Part shown: positions 8,700-16,890 of the stretch, in pieces
Layout of the letters: the number at the start of each line of letters is the position of its first letter
Position numbering within the stretch: position 1 is the stretch's first letter
Source of the DNA: Shewanella marina JCM 15074
GTDB lineage: Bacteria > Pseudomonadota > Gammaproteobacteria > Enterobacterales > Shewanellaceae
DNA length: 64,000 nt
NCBI RefSeq assembly: GCF_000614975.1
Contig: NZ_BALM01000010.1
Coordinates: 62,001-126,000, forward strand
Direction of reading: 5' to 3'
The notes under the pieces: model-generated
Databases searched by the model: none
What the model was told of the DNA's origin: nothing
What the model saw: the letters and a program-made list of their open reading frames with translations, nothing else
Position numbers and translations under genes: made by a program

Positions 8700-8950
8700 T
8701 GGTAGTTTAAATTGGTTATAAACTAGAAGGTGAATAATTAATTTATTTGGAATTATTTTTTACTGTTGAATAATAATACTGTGATAACTTGATTTAATTG
8801 TTTGATATGTATAAAGATAGTAACTGTGATTATTTAGGGGATGTATTTATTCAGCTATATTTAATTGTTAGCGCGATTTTTGCATTTAGATGTTAGTTAA
8901 TTTTCCACGTATATGAATGCGATGCTAAATATAACATCTAGGAGAACATC

Positions 8951-10516
8951 ATGAATATGCAAACCAAAGCGTGTCAGCCTATCGATATTAAAGGCTCAAT
9001 TTCGCAAAGGCTATTGAGCTTGAGCATTATCTATCATCCCGATCTCAACATGATTGGTGCCCAATATCAGTTGCCGCCACGTGAAAAACACCTGCAACTA
9101 GGACGATTAGCACCAGAATTTACCTGTCTAAATGGGCAACAGCGGTCATTAAACGACAGTTTTATTAGCCGCAGCCCAATATTACTGCATAAACAAATTG
9201 ATCAATGGGCCTTAGATATCAGCATGTCGAGTATCGAGGTGATTTGCTGTAATCAGTTACTGCAAGGGCCCCATCTTTTTGACCACAAACAGTTGCAGCA
9301 ACAAGGGCAAGTGATCACCTTAGCGGGGCGAGTGGTGTTGCTGCTGCACTATGCTAATCGCGCGGAACCCAGCTCAGTTGTTAATTCGCCGTTGCAGCAA
9401 CACTTGATTGGCATTAGCGATAATATGCGCGCCATAAAACAGATGATTGGTAAAGTCGCCAGTTTAAAAACACCCGTCATGATTAGAGGTGAGTCAGGAA
9501 CAGGTAAAGAGATCGTGGCGCAAGCGCTGCATCAATATGGCCAACGTAAATTACAAAAATTTGTGTCAGTCAATATGGCGGCTATTCCCAAAGAGTTAGT
9601 CAGCAGCGAGTTATTTGGCAGTGTGAAAGGGGCTTTTACAGGTGCGCAAACCCGGCTAGGCAGTTTTCAACAAGCCGATAAAGGTAGTTTATTTTTAGAT
9701 GAAATAGGTGAGGCGACGACCGAAGTACAAGTGGCGTTATTACGTGCCCTTGAAAACGGCGTTGTGCAGGCAGTTGGTAGTGATAAAGAAATCAAATTAG
9801 ATGTGCGTTTTATTGCGGCAACCGATGCCGACTTAGAGAAACTTATCGGCATTGAGTCGTTTCGTATGCCGTTATTGCAACGTTTATCCGGCATTGTAAT
9901 AGAGATAGAACCTCTGGCTCAGCGCCGCGCTGATTTTGGTTTGCTGTTTGTCCATTTTTTACAGCAAGCCATGCAGCAAACTCAGCAATTAGAAAAACTG
10001 AAACAAGCCAGTGCCCAACAGCATTGTTATTGGGCTTGGTTATTTAGCCAATGTGTCTTATTAGATTGGCCTGGCAATGTACGCCAACTTAAAAATGTAG
10101 CTACTCAGTTAGCTGTATCGTTGATCGACCAAGGCCAATTTAGTGACTTTGATTGGCACAGTTTTGTGCAGACCATCGTCACCAAAGCAGAGCCGGATAC
10201 CGAGCTTAAAACCACTACGGTTAATCCTGTTAAACGTAAACCGAGGGAGATCTCAGAGGCTGAAATTGTTGCAGCGCTTGAGTTACATCAGTGGCAAATT
10301 AAACAAGCCGCAGATGAACTTGGAATTTCACGTACCGCCTTGTATATGCGGATCGATGCCAGTGATGATATTAGCCGCGCCACTAATTTGTCTGATCAAC
10401 AATTAAGTCAGAGTTTCAGCCGCTACCATGGCGATCTTGATTTAATGGTAATGGAATTAAAGATATCGAAACACGCCTTAAAACGTCGTTTAAATGAGAT
10501 AGGGATATTAAATTAA
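8951..10516 (+). CDS. FHA-domain sigma54-dependent transcriptional activator
   Basis: 521-aa enhancer-binding protein. Residues ~25-130 form an FHA-like phosphothreonine-binding domain (LGRLAPEF, SLNDSFISRSP, then QGQVITLAGRVVLLLHYA). The AAA+ sigma54-interaction domain follows: Walker A GESGTGKE (~179-186), the sigma54-contacting GAFTGA loop (~227-232), Walker B GSLFLDEIGE and a PGNVRQLKN segment. The C-terminus has a Fis-type helix-turn-helix (QAADELGISRTALYMRI) and a second HTH-like repeat ending at residue 521. AGGAG precedes the ATG. The stop overlaps the kinase start (TAATG), so the two proteins are coupled. An FHA input domain next to a Ser/Thr kinase implies control by phosphorylation; the targets are probably the three nearby sigma54-like promoters. 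Confidence 0.9.
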   Translation: MNMQTKACQPIDIKGSISQRLLSLSIIYHPDLNMIGAQYQLPPREKHLQLGRLAPEFTCLNGQQRSLNDSFISRSPILLHKQIDQWALDISMSSIEVICCNQLLQGPHLFDHKQLQQQGQVITLAGRVVLLLHYANRAEPSSVVNSPLQQHLIGISDNMRAIKQMIGKVASLKTPVMIRGESGTGKEIVAQALHQYGQRKLQKFVSVNMAAIPKELVSSELFGSVKGAFTGAQTRLGSFQQADKGSLFLDEIGEATTEVQVALLRALENGVVQAVGSDKEIKLDVRFIAATDADLEKLIGIESFRMPLLQRLSGIVIEIEPLAQRRADFGLLFVHFLQQAMQQTQQLEKLKQASAQQHCYWAWLFSQCVLLDWPGNVRQLKNVATQLAVSLIDQGQFSDFDWHSFVQTIVTKAEPDTELKTTTVNPVKRKPREISEAEIVAALELHQWQIKQAADELGISRTALYMRIDASDDISRATNLSDQQLSQSFSRYHGDLDLMVMELKISKHALKRRLNEIGILN

Positions 10517-13050
10517 TGAGTCATCACCAGCCCGATAAAATAGGCCCTTTTATTGTTGATTCCATAGTTGGGGCTGGTGGATATGGCAAAGTATATAAAG
10601 CCAGAGATCAGCGTTTAGATCGCTGGGTAGCAATTAAAGTGTTGTTTGATTGTCAGCAGCAACAATTAACGCAAGAGGCCAAATTAGTGGCGGCCATCAA
10701 TCACCCCAATATTGTCGCCATTTACGATATCTTTGATTATCAAGCACAGGGGAGCGACGCCACAAGCACTGCATTAGTGATGGAATATTTAGCGGGCGGT
10801 ACGTTAGAAACCAGCCTTAATTTACGTCATCAGTTGCCATTAGATACCAGCATTAAACTTAGCTTAGATATTTTACATGGCCTCAGAGCCGCACATCGCG
10901 TGGGTATTGTGCATGGTGATTTAAAAGCTGAAAACCTCATTTTTGATCAGCAGCAACATTTAAAAATTGCCGATTTTGGTATCGCCGTTGGCTTAGGTCA
11001 ACAGCATCAAATCAGTGGTTTTGGCAGTGATAGCGCATTAACGCCAGAACATATTTTGGCGCAGCCATTAATTGCACAATCTGATCTGTTTGCATTTGGA
11101 TTATTGCTGTATCGCATGCTCAGTGGGTGTCATCCATTTGCTAGCGCAGAGCCAATGCAGCAAATGATGGCGGGACAATGGCAACCGTTAACGGGAGAAT
11201 TAGCCATTATCAATCCACTGTTAAGCCGATTATTGGCCGTTAAAGTGGATGAGCGTTACCGCAATGCTGATGTGGTGATTACCGATCTTTATGCCATTTT
11301 AGAAGGCATCAATAATATCAATTCGAATGCGACGCAGCGGTTAGAAAATCCCTTTATAAGTGAAATACAGCAGCGCCAGCGTCAGCAACGTAGTCTGTGG
11401 GCGGTTTTAGGCAGTGCGTTGTTATTTATGGGCATTATCGGGGGCATGGCTTGGTTTATTCCCTCGCCGCCGCATTATGTTGCGGTGGTACGGCCGCAAG
11501 TGTTAACTGGAGGAGAGCTGGCAGATATTGCACTGATTAAAGCATCGGTGCATCAAGGTATGAGTCAGGTTATTGCGTTATTACCCAGTAAGAGTTTGAT
11601 TTCAGCGACTGAAATTAGCCAAGTACAAACCAAGCAAGGGGAGGATTTAAGCCAGCTTTTTGCTTATGCAGCAGCAGATGAAGCCTTGCTGCCAGAGCTG
11701 CATTGTCAGCCTACACAATGTGCGTTAACCATTAGCCGTTGGCAGGCACAGCCACAGCAATTACTCAGCCGAGAAACCATCTATTTCCCTACCGATAAAT
11801 TGCTGTTTATTAGCGATTATGTACAAAATTATCTGCTGCACCTTTATCAACAACAGCTCGATAATGCTGAGACATTACCGACCGAAACCGACTATCGTCA
11901 TTTGCTGAGTGTGCTGAATCAGTACCAGCAAGGGCAGTTGAGTCATGATGATTACTTGGCCGCATTGCAGCCGTATCAGTGCCGCTATAAGTTGAGCTGC
12001 CAACAGCTGATCCACGGTTTGTTGAGTCGCTATAATCGTGAACGCGATCCACAGTGGTTAGTGCAAATTCATCAGTTGCTCGACAATACTGCTGCTACCG
12101 ATTCGCCATTATTTATCCAAACCGCCAAAGCTGAGTTAGCCATTGTTGAGGCTAACTATCCGTTAGCTGATGGTTTGTTAACCCAGCTTGAACACTATTT
12201 TTATACCGATGATTATGTGTTGAATTTGCGTGCCCGTTGGTACTTTGAGCAAGGCTTTAGTGTTAAAGGCAAAAATATTATGGCGCGTTTAGTACAGCAA
12301 CGGCCATCGGTGCAGCATTACTTTAATTACGCCTTAATGCTGTATAAGGTGGGCGAATTAAATCAAGCCATTGATGTGCTAAATCAATTGCTACATAAGG
12401 TGCCAACTTATCAAGCAGCGCAAGCATTGCGGGCAGATCTATTGTTTTACCAAGGGCAATGGCCATTGGTGATTAACGCTTATTTGGCGTTAATTAAATT
12501 GCCGCAGTATGCCGATCCCGTCACGCTTAATAATTTAGGCTTGGCCTATTTAATGGAAGGGCAATTACCCCAAGCAACCGATTACTTTACCCAAGCGATG
12601 GCCGAGGCGGGGCAGCATCCGCAAATCATGCTTAATTTGGCCGATGCAAATTACCTAAATGGAGCCATTAAGCCCGCGGCTGATTTATACCAACAAGTGA
12701 TAGCGTTAACCGAGCTGCTTGACCACAAAAATCAAAATGATTATATGACCCTCGCATTGGCACATGGCCGTTTAGGCGCGCATGAACAAGCATTAGCGGC
12801 GTTAAAACAAGTATTGCAATTGCAATTAAATGATCCCTTTATGACTTTTAATGTCGCCTTGGTTTATCTGTTTTTGGATGATACAGCCACTTGTTATGAC
12901 TACCTTAATCAAGCACTCAAACAGGGGATACCACAATCTTGGTTAGCCTCACCTTGGTTGCAGGTATTAGCTCAAGATCCCCAGTTTAAGCGGCTATCTA
13001 ACGCATCCGATTATGTGCAGTTAGTGCCTGACCCAGTCACGGCCAATTAA
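10516..13050 (+). CDS. Membrane Ser/Thr protein kinase with periplasmic TPR region
   Basis: 844-aa Hanks-type kinase. It has a glycine loop GAGGYGKV (~residues 20-27), catalytic Lys in VAIKVL (~41), HGDLKAEN catalytic loop (~133-140, HGD in place of HRD), DFG (~153) and a TPEH version of the APE motif. One membrane segment lies at ~293-318 (SLWAVLGSALLFMGIIGG), so the C-terminal ~520 residues should be periplasmic. They contain a mixed domain, then TPR-like repeats from ~520 onward (FNYALMLYKVGELNQAIDVL, NLGLAYLMEGQLPQA, NVALVYLF). It is translated by stop-start overlap with the FHA-sigma54 activator, its likely phosphorylation target. The 3' end overlaps the convergent 13021 gene by 30 bp. 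Confidence 0.88.
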   Translation: MSHHQPDKIGPFIVDSIVGAGGYGKVYKARDQRLDRWVAIKVLFDCQQQQLTQEAKLVAAINHPNIVAIYDIFDYQAQGSDATSTALVMEYLAGGTLETSLNLRHQLPLDTSIKLSLDILHGLRAAHRVGIVHGDLKAENLIFDQQQHLKIADFGIAVGLGQQHQISGFGSDSALTPEHILAQPLIAQSDLFAFGLLLYRMLSGCHPFASAEPMQQMMAGQWQPLTGELAIINPLLSRLLAVKVDERYRNADVVITDLYAILEGINNINSNATQRLENPFISEIQQRQRQQRSLWAVLGSALLFMGIIGGMAWFIPSPPHYVAVVRPQVLTGGELADIALIKASVHQGMSQVIALLPSKSLISATEISQVQTKQGEDLSQLFAYAAADEALLPELHCQPTQCALTISRWQAQPQQLLSRETIYFPTDKLLFISDYVQNYLLHLYQQQLDNAETLPTETDYRHLLSVLNQYQQGQLSHDDYLAALQPYQCRYKLSCQQLIHGLLSRYNRERDPQWLVQIHQLLDNTAATDSPLFIQTAKAELAIVEANYPLADGLLTQLEHYFYTDDYVLNLRARWYFEQGFSVKGKNIMARLVQQRPSVQHYFNYALMLYKVGELNQAIDVLNQLLHKVPTYQAAQALRADLLFYQGQWPLVINAYLALIKLPQYADPVTLNNLGLAYLMEGQLPQATDYFTQAMAEAGQHPQIMLNLADANYLNGAIKPAADLYQQVIALTELLDHKNQNDYMTLALAHGRLGAHEQALAALKQVLQLQLNDPFMTFNVALVYLFLDDTATCYDYLNQALKQGIPQSWLASPWLQVLAQDPQFKRLSNASDYVQLVPDPVTAN

Positions 13051-13557
13051 GATGGGATCATTAGAATAGAAAATATCATCGTTAGCGTCGCGTACCATAA
13101 ATCGAAACCCTAATTTGTTACCGTCATTTTTAAGCGGTTTATTATTAGGGCTATGTGACCAAAAAACAGAGGGGATAACATTAAATTCCAACAGGTTTTC
13201 CGCCAGTAATTGGCTGTGGAATCCTTGCAGGCGTTTTAAGGTTGAGTTACCCGTCATAAACAATAAGCCATCAAACTGCTGGCGCTTATGGCTAAACGCT
13301 TTAGCAAAGCTAAATTGTTGGTCATCGACGGCGCTTTTGACCTCAATCAGCACGCTGACGGGCTTTCTTGAACCGCTAGAATCCCAAACGGCGGCAATAC
13401 TATCAATCTCAGTATTTTGGTATACCATCTGCCAAGTATCAGGATCATGCTTATCAAATACTTGCAGGATAATGCGTGGCAGTTTTTCTAGGCTTTGCTC
13501 TAAACGATTGTCGAGTACTAACTGGTTACTCACTTTTGCTTGTAAATACCGTTTCAT
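13021..13557 (-). CDS. Hypothetical protein, possible PD-(D/E)XK nuclease-like fold
   Basis: 178-aa cytoplasmic protein with no recognised family. The stretch EIDSIAAVWD, then PVSVLIEVKSAV, fits the D...(E)xK spacing of the PD-(D/E)XK nuclease core (Asp near residue 52-59, ExK near 72-74), followed by a helix with HKRQQFDGLLFMTG. This is a by-eye suggestion and catalytic activity is unproven. The ATG has AAGGAAGC upstream. Its 3' end overlaps the kinase gene by 30 bp, tail to tail. It is the third unit carrying a sigma54-like element with TGACATG sites upstream, which ties it to the kinase/activator system. Confidence 0.65.
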   Translation of the reverse strand: MKRYLQAKVSNQLVLDNRLEQSLEKLPRIILQVFDKHDPDTWQMVYQNTEIDSIAAVWDSSGSRKPVSVLIEVKSAVDDQQFSFAKAFSHKRQQFDGLLFMTGNSTLKRLQGFHSQLLAENLLEFNVIPSVFWSHSPNNKPLKNDGNKLGFRFMVRDANDDIFYSNDPILIGRDWVRH

Positions 13558-13600
13558 GGGGCTTCCTTAATTGTTTTTTTGAAGGTGTTTACAGCTATAA

Positions 13601-13616
13601 TTCAAACGCCATGCCA
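13601..13616 (-). promoter_or_regulatory. Sigma54-like promoter element (13557 gene)
   Basis: Minus strand TGGCATGGCGTTTGAA, 44 bp before the start codon. GG of the -24 box and TTG of the -12 box are at the right spacing; A replaces the final C. It is weaker than the two identical copies elsewhere in the cluster. Confidence 0.5.
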
Positions 13617-13677
13617 AAAAATTAAATCATATTATTCAATTGGTTAGTTTGTTTTTAGAAATGATAAAAATAAAAAA

Positions 13678-13704
13678 GACATGTCATTATTAAAAATGAC
13701 ATGA
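13678..13704. promoter_or_regulatory. Putative activator sites (paired TGACATG repeats)
   Basis: GACATGTCA at 13678-13686 and TGACATGA at 13697-13704, 62-88 bp upstream of the third sigma54-like element. The same core is found upstream of the other two elements. Confidence 0.5.
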
Positions 13705-13737
13705 TAATTGTAGGTGGGATTGAGCGTTCTCGCGTAC

Positions 13738-14697
13738 TTATTCGACTTCAGTATCAATTAGCTCGATTAATCTAGATTGTAGGTAGTCGATATTATTATC
13801 TTGATTATGTTTTGATTTAATCAAATAAATATTAGGGGTGGCAATAATATCGAATACTCGTTGAGTTTCAACTTTAGATAATTTACATGAGTGTAGGTTA
13901 GGTATTTTTTCAGACTTATTATATAAAGTACTAAATGGGGTAACCACTAATGCATCTGAATTCATAATGTAGTCAATAAGAGTCACGGTATTATGAATTG
14001 TGATCTCTTTATGGATATTAATATTATTTATTTTACAAAACTGCTGATAACTACAAATTTTAGTTTCAGAGGTATCCCATTCAGTATTAATAAATGGATA
14101 TTTAGCAATAGACTCAATCGTGATGCTTTCACTTAAAATAGGGTGGTTGTCACGGCAGAGTAAATACAAGTTAGACAGCGGCTTACTAAAAACTATTTGT
14201 ATTTTATCTTGTAACTCTACTAACTTGTGACCGCTAGAATAACAAATTGCTAAACTGGCTTTGCCATGGGCCACATCCAACTCGCTGTGATCACCACTCG
14301 AATGAATTGCAATCTGTATATTGGCGGTATCGCGTTTGATTTGATTAACCAATAAGGTGGTAATCTCACAAGCAATCGCATCATGAATGAGAATTGAGTA
14401 AGGTTCTGCTGCATCAAATTCAAGCGGGTTGATTTGCTCTAATAATAAAGCATTATCAATAATCGTCTTGGCGATAGGATAGATTTTTGCCGTGAACTCA
14501 TTTGGGCACAAGCCGTAGCGACTTCTAATAAACAGCTCATTACTAAAGGCTTCTCTTAATGCTTTAAGGTAACGGCTAATTTTAGGCGCAGAAATCTTCA
14601 ACTCTTTAGACGTTGTAGTAGCAGAGTGATTTTCATATAGCTTAACTAAGATGCATAGCCCTAGTAAGTCTATCTTTTCGAAGTTCTGGCGCATCAT
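13738..14697 (-). CDS. LysR-family transcriptional regulator
   Basis: About 319 aa. The N-terminal winged helix-turn-helix is readable (LCILVKLYENHSATTTSKEL, KISAPKISRYLKALREAF, LFIRSRYGLCPN). A ~200-residue effector domain follows (YSILIHDAI..., PLSNLYLLCRDNHP). Two consecutive ATGs (14697, 14694) follow AAGGAAC; either may be used. It diverges from the nrf-like operon 540 bp away and lies downstream of the kinase cluster. The target genes and effector are unknown. Both neighbours are candidates, the divergent operon being the usual LysR arrangement. Confidence 0.85.
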   Translation of the reverse strand: MMRQNFEKIDLLGLCILVKLYENHSATTTSKELKISAPKISRYLKALREAFSNELFIRSRYGLCPNEFTAKIYPIAKTIIDNALLLEQINPLEFDAAEPYSILIHDAIACEITTLLVNQIKRDTANIQIAIHSSGDHSELDVAHGKASLAICYSSGHKLVELQDKIQIVFSKPLSNLYLLCRDNHPILSESITIESIAKYPFINTEWDTSETKICSYQQFCKINNINIHKEITIHNTVTLIDYIMNSDALVVTPFSTLYNKSEKIPNLHSCKLSKVETQRVFDIIATPNIYLIKSKHNQDNNIDYLQSRLIELIDTEVE

Positions 14698-15235
14698 CCG
14701 TTCCTTAACTGTAATGCTACAGGTCGTTATTTATTGTCATTCTTCCTGAATTAGTCATTTAGATAAGAATTAATATGTAACATATTAACTTTAAACATAA
14801 TTCCACTGTTTGTAATAATAATCAATATAAATAAAAAGAAAGTTTAAAATATAAATTATTTTATGTTTTTTATAATAATTCACAGTTATAGTATGCGCTA
14901 AGTATTTACTTTTAGTTAAAAGTTTGTACAGGCAGATTAGTGTTATCTTTATTATTAATACATTAATATGATTTTTAATGAATATGTTTTTAATATGAGA
15001 TTTTCACTTTTCGATATTCTTAATAAATGATAATAATAACTGTAAATCTATTTTTAATATTACTGTTTTGGTAAATCTTGTTTGTATGTTTCATATTGAA
15101 TAATAATAAAATTTGCAATGTTTATAGCATCACATAAAGACAATAAAGAATTTTATAATAGAGATTAATAAAGCGTTATCAAGTAATGTAAAGCTGTCCA
15201 GCAGGTGATAATAATAGCTTAAAAAGGAGTTTACT
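14698..15235. other. Long AT-rich intergenic region
   Basis: 538 bp between the LysR gene and the membrane protein/nrf-like operon. It is very AT-rich with many short T and A runs. I find no open frame of note, no clear FNR (TTGAT-N4-ATCAA) or NarP site and no terminator. It ends with a strong ribosome-binding site, AAAAAGGAG, before 15236. It probably holds the operon promoter and a long 5' leader. Confidence 0.4.
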
Positions 15236-15721
15236 ATGTCTGCATCTATGGTCAGTAGCTATGTGTTTATGTACTTCGTGCTCTTTATGGCAGTGCCATT
15301 TGTCGCGGTAGTGTTTGTACTTACATGCATTAAGTTTTTTAAAGGAGATAAAGCGCCAGATTATTCGTCACTACAATATATCAATAAGCCCCATTTTTGT
15401 AATAAACAAGTGCTAAATTATTTGCATGAACTTAATACTTTATCAGAAGGAAAGTATGACATTCTGTATGGCATTAATATGGATGATGTGGTTGAAATTA
15501 GTAATAACCAAGAATTAAAAGAGTTACTGCATCTACACAAGCTAGATTATGTGGTGATAGACCATGAATCAGCAGAAGTTAAGTTGGTGATCACCAACGA
15601 AGTAGATCAACCTCAATCATTTATTAATAATATCTTTAGCCAATTTAATATTAGTCATATTCAGTTGGGTAAGGACGGCAAGTACAACATCAACGATATT
15701 AAGACTGCACTAGCTGCCTAG
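15236..15721 (+). CDS. Membrane-anchored protein with DUF2726-like domain
   Basis: 161 aa. One N-terminal membrane segment (residues ~5-33, VFMYFVLFMAVPFVAVVFVL) is followed by a cytoplasmic domain. The order YDILYGINMDDVVEI, LDYVVIDHESAEVKLVITNE, NISHIQLGKDGKY resembles the DUF2726 nuclease-like fold, but the usual acidic/Lys active-site residues are not evident; the match is by eye. It is preceded by AAAAAGGAG and followed after 24 bp by the pentaheme cytochrome gene, so it is probably co-transcribed with it, though its role in electron transfer is not obvious. Confidence 0.6.
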   Translation: MSASMVSSYVFMYFVLFMAVPFVAVVFVLTCIKFFKGDKAPDYSSLQYINKPHFCNKQVLNYLHELNTLSEGKYDILYGINMDDVVEISNNQELKELLHLHKLDYVVIDHESAEVKLVITNEVDQPQSFINNIFSQFNISHIQLGKDGKYNINDIKTALAA

Positions 15722-15745
15722 TGACCCGATTATGGGGAGACGAAT

Positions 15746-16204
15746 ATGCGGTCTATATATCTCATACTGAGCCTAATGGTGTTGTTGGTGATGAGTGTGA
15801 TTGGCAGTGCAGTTGAGGCTGCCAATTTATCTGATATCCATAAAAACCCCTGCTATAAGTGCCATAAGCGCAACGGCAGCATGTTAGGCGTACATGCCAA
15901 TAATGCACTGGCGATTAGCTGTAATGATTGTCATGGTGAAAAACAAGGGCATCCGCGTAAAGCATCAGATCTTATCGCTTTTACGCCCAGTGCCTCGCAG
16001 GCAGATAAACAAAATAATGTGTGTTTAAATTGCCATCGTCCACAACTGCTTGGTCAAGTAGATTGGACCCACAATGTACACTCAAATAAAGTGAGTTGTG
16101 CCAGTTGTCATCAATTACATCCTGAATACGATGCAGTATTAACGCAAACTAAAGCTGAGCGAAGTCAGCTCTGTGTGAAATGCCATACTGTGGTTAAGGA
16201 TTGA
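15746..16204 (+). CDS. nrfB: Periplasmic pentaheme cytochrome c, NrfB-like
   Basis: 152-aa secreted cytochrome. The signal peptide is about residues 1-25 (LILSLMVLLVMSVIGSAVEA). Five heme-binding CXXCH motifs are present: CYKCH, CNDCH, CLNCH, CASCH and CVKCH, as in NrfB, with additional His residues for distal ligation. NrfB passes electrons from the quinol oxidase NrfCD to the nitrite reductase NrfA. It is somewhat shorter than E. coli NrfB. GGGGAGA precedes the ATG. nrfC follows immediately. No nrfA is in this window. Confidence 0.82.
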   Translation: MRSIYLILSLMVLLVMSVIGSAVEAANLSDIHKNPCYKCHKRNGSMLGVHANNALAISCNDCHGEKQGHPRKASDLIAFTPSASQADKQNNVCLNCHRPQLLGQVDWTHNVHSNKVSCASCHQLHPEYDAVLTQTKAERSQLCVKCHTVVKD

Positions 16205-16206
16205 TT

Positions 16207-16890
16207 ATGCAAACCAGTAAAAGACATTTCTTAAAGTGCACAGGCACCTTGCTTGCAGGCGTTGCAGCCTATCGATTGGCGTATGCCACTGCTCATCCAG
16301 AGGCTAAGCCAGATGCCGCCAAACAATACATATTGATCCATGATCAAACCCAGTGCATAGGGTGTGATGCTTGCGCCATCGCATGTCGGCAAACCAACCA
16401 AGTGCCAGCCGAAGTGAGCCGCCTGACGATTGTCCGCCATGGCCCTTACGGTGAATATCCCAACCAGCAATATCATTTTGAACGGCAGTCATGCCAGCAA
16501 TGTGAAAATGCCCCCTGTGTGATGGTGTGCCCAACGGGTGCTGCTTATCGCGATCCACAAACAGGCATTATTAAAGTCGATGATTGGAAGTGTGTTGGTT
16601 GCCAATATTGCATTGCGGCTTGCCCATACCAAGTACGTTTTATTAATCCCGTGACCCGCGCCGCCGATAAATGTGATTTTTGCGCCGAAACCAAGCTTAA
16701 ACAAGGGGAATTACCTGCTTGCGTGCAAGCCTGTCCGACCCAAGCGCTGCAATTTGGCGACAGTTTAGATAAGGATGCACAGGTGCGTAAAACCCTAAAT
16801 TCAGCGGCAGTGATCCGCGATAATGAATCACTGGGAACTCGGCCTAAAGTGTTTATTATTGCTGATGCCAAAGGTGAGGTGACCATATGA
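16207..16890 (+). CDS. nrfC: Four-[4Fe-4S] ferredoxin-like protein, NrfC-like
   Basis: 227 aa. Four cysteine clusters typical of NrfC/PsrB/DmsB-type electron-transfer subunits are present: CIGCDACAIAC, CQQCENAPCVMVC, CVGCQYCIAAC, and CDFC...CVQAC. The N-terminus looks like a Tat signal, SKRHFLK, but with KR in place of RR, then a hydrophobic stretch (LLAGVAAYRLAYA). ATG 16207 is chosen over the TTG at 16201. It lies 2 bp after nrfB and overlaps nrfD by 4 bp. Electrons would pass from the NrfD quinol site through this protein to the pentaheme cytochrome. Confidence 0.85.
   Translation: MQTSKRHFLKCTGTLLAGVAAYRLAYATAHPEAKPDAAKQYILIHDQTQCIGCDACAIACRQTNQVPAEVSRLTIVRHGPYGEYPNQQYHFERQSCQQCENAPCVMVCPTGAAYRDPQTGIIKVDDWKCVGCQYCIAACPYQVRFINPVTRAADKCDFCAETKLKQGELPACVQACPTQALQFGDSLDKDAQVRKTLNSAAVIRDNESLGTRPKVFIIADAKGEVTI

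Noticed and set aside
11810..12052. Minus-strand 80-codon frame
   Set aside because: Lies within the kinase gene. Composition (Asp/Ser/Thr-rich) is typical of a reversed frame.
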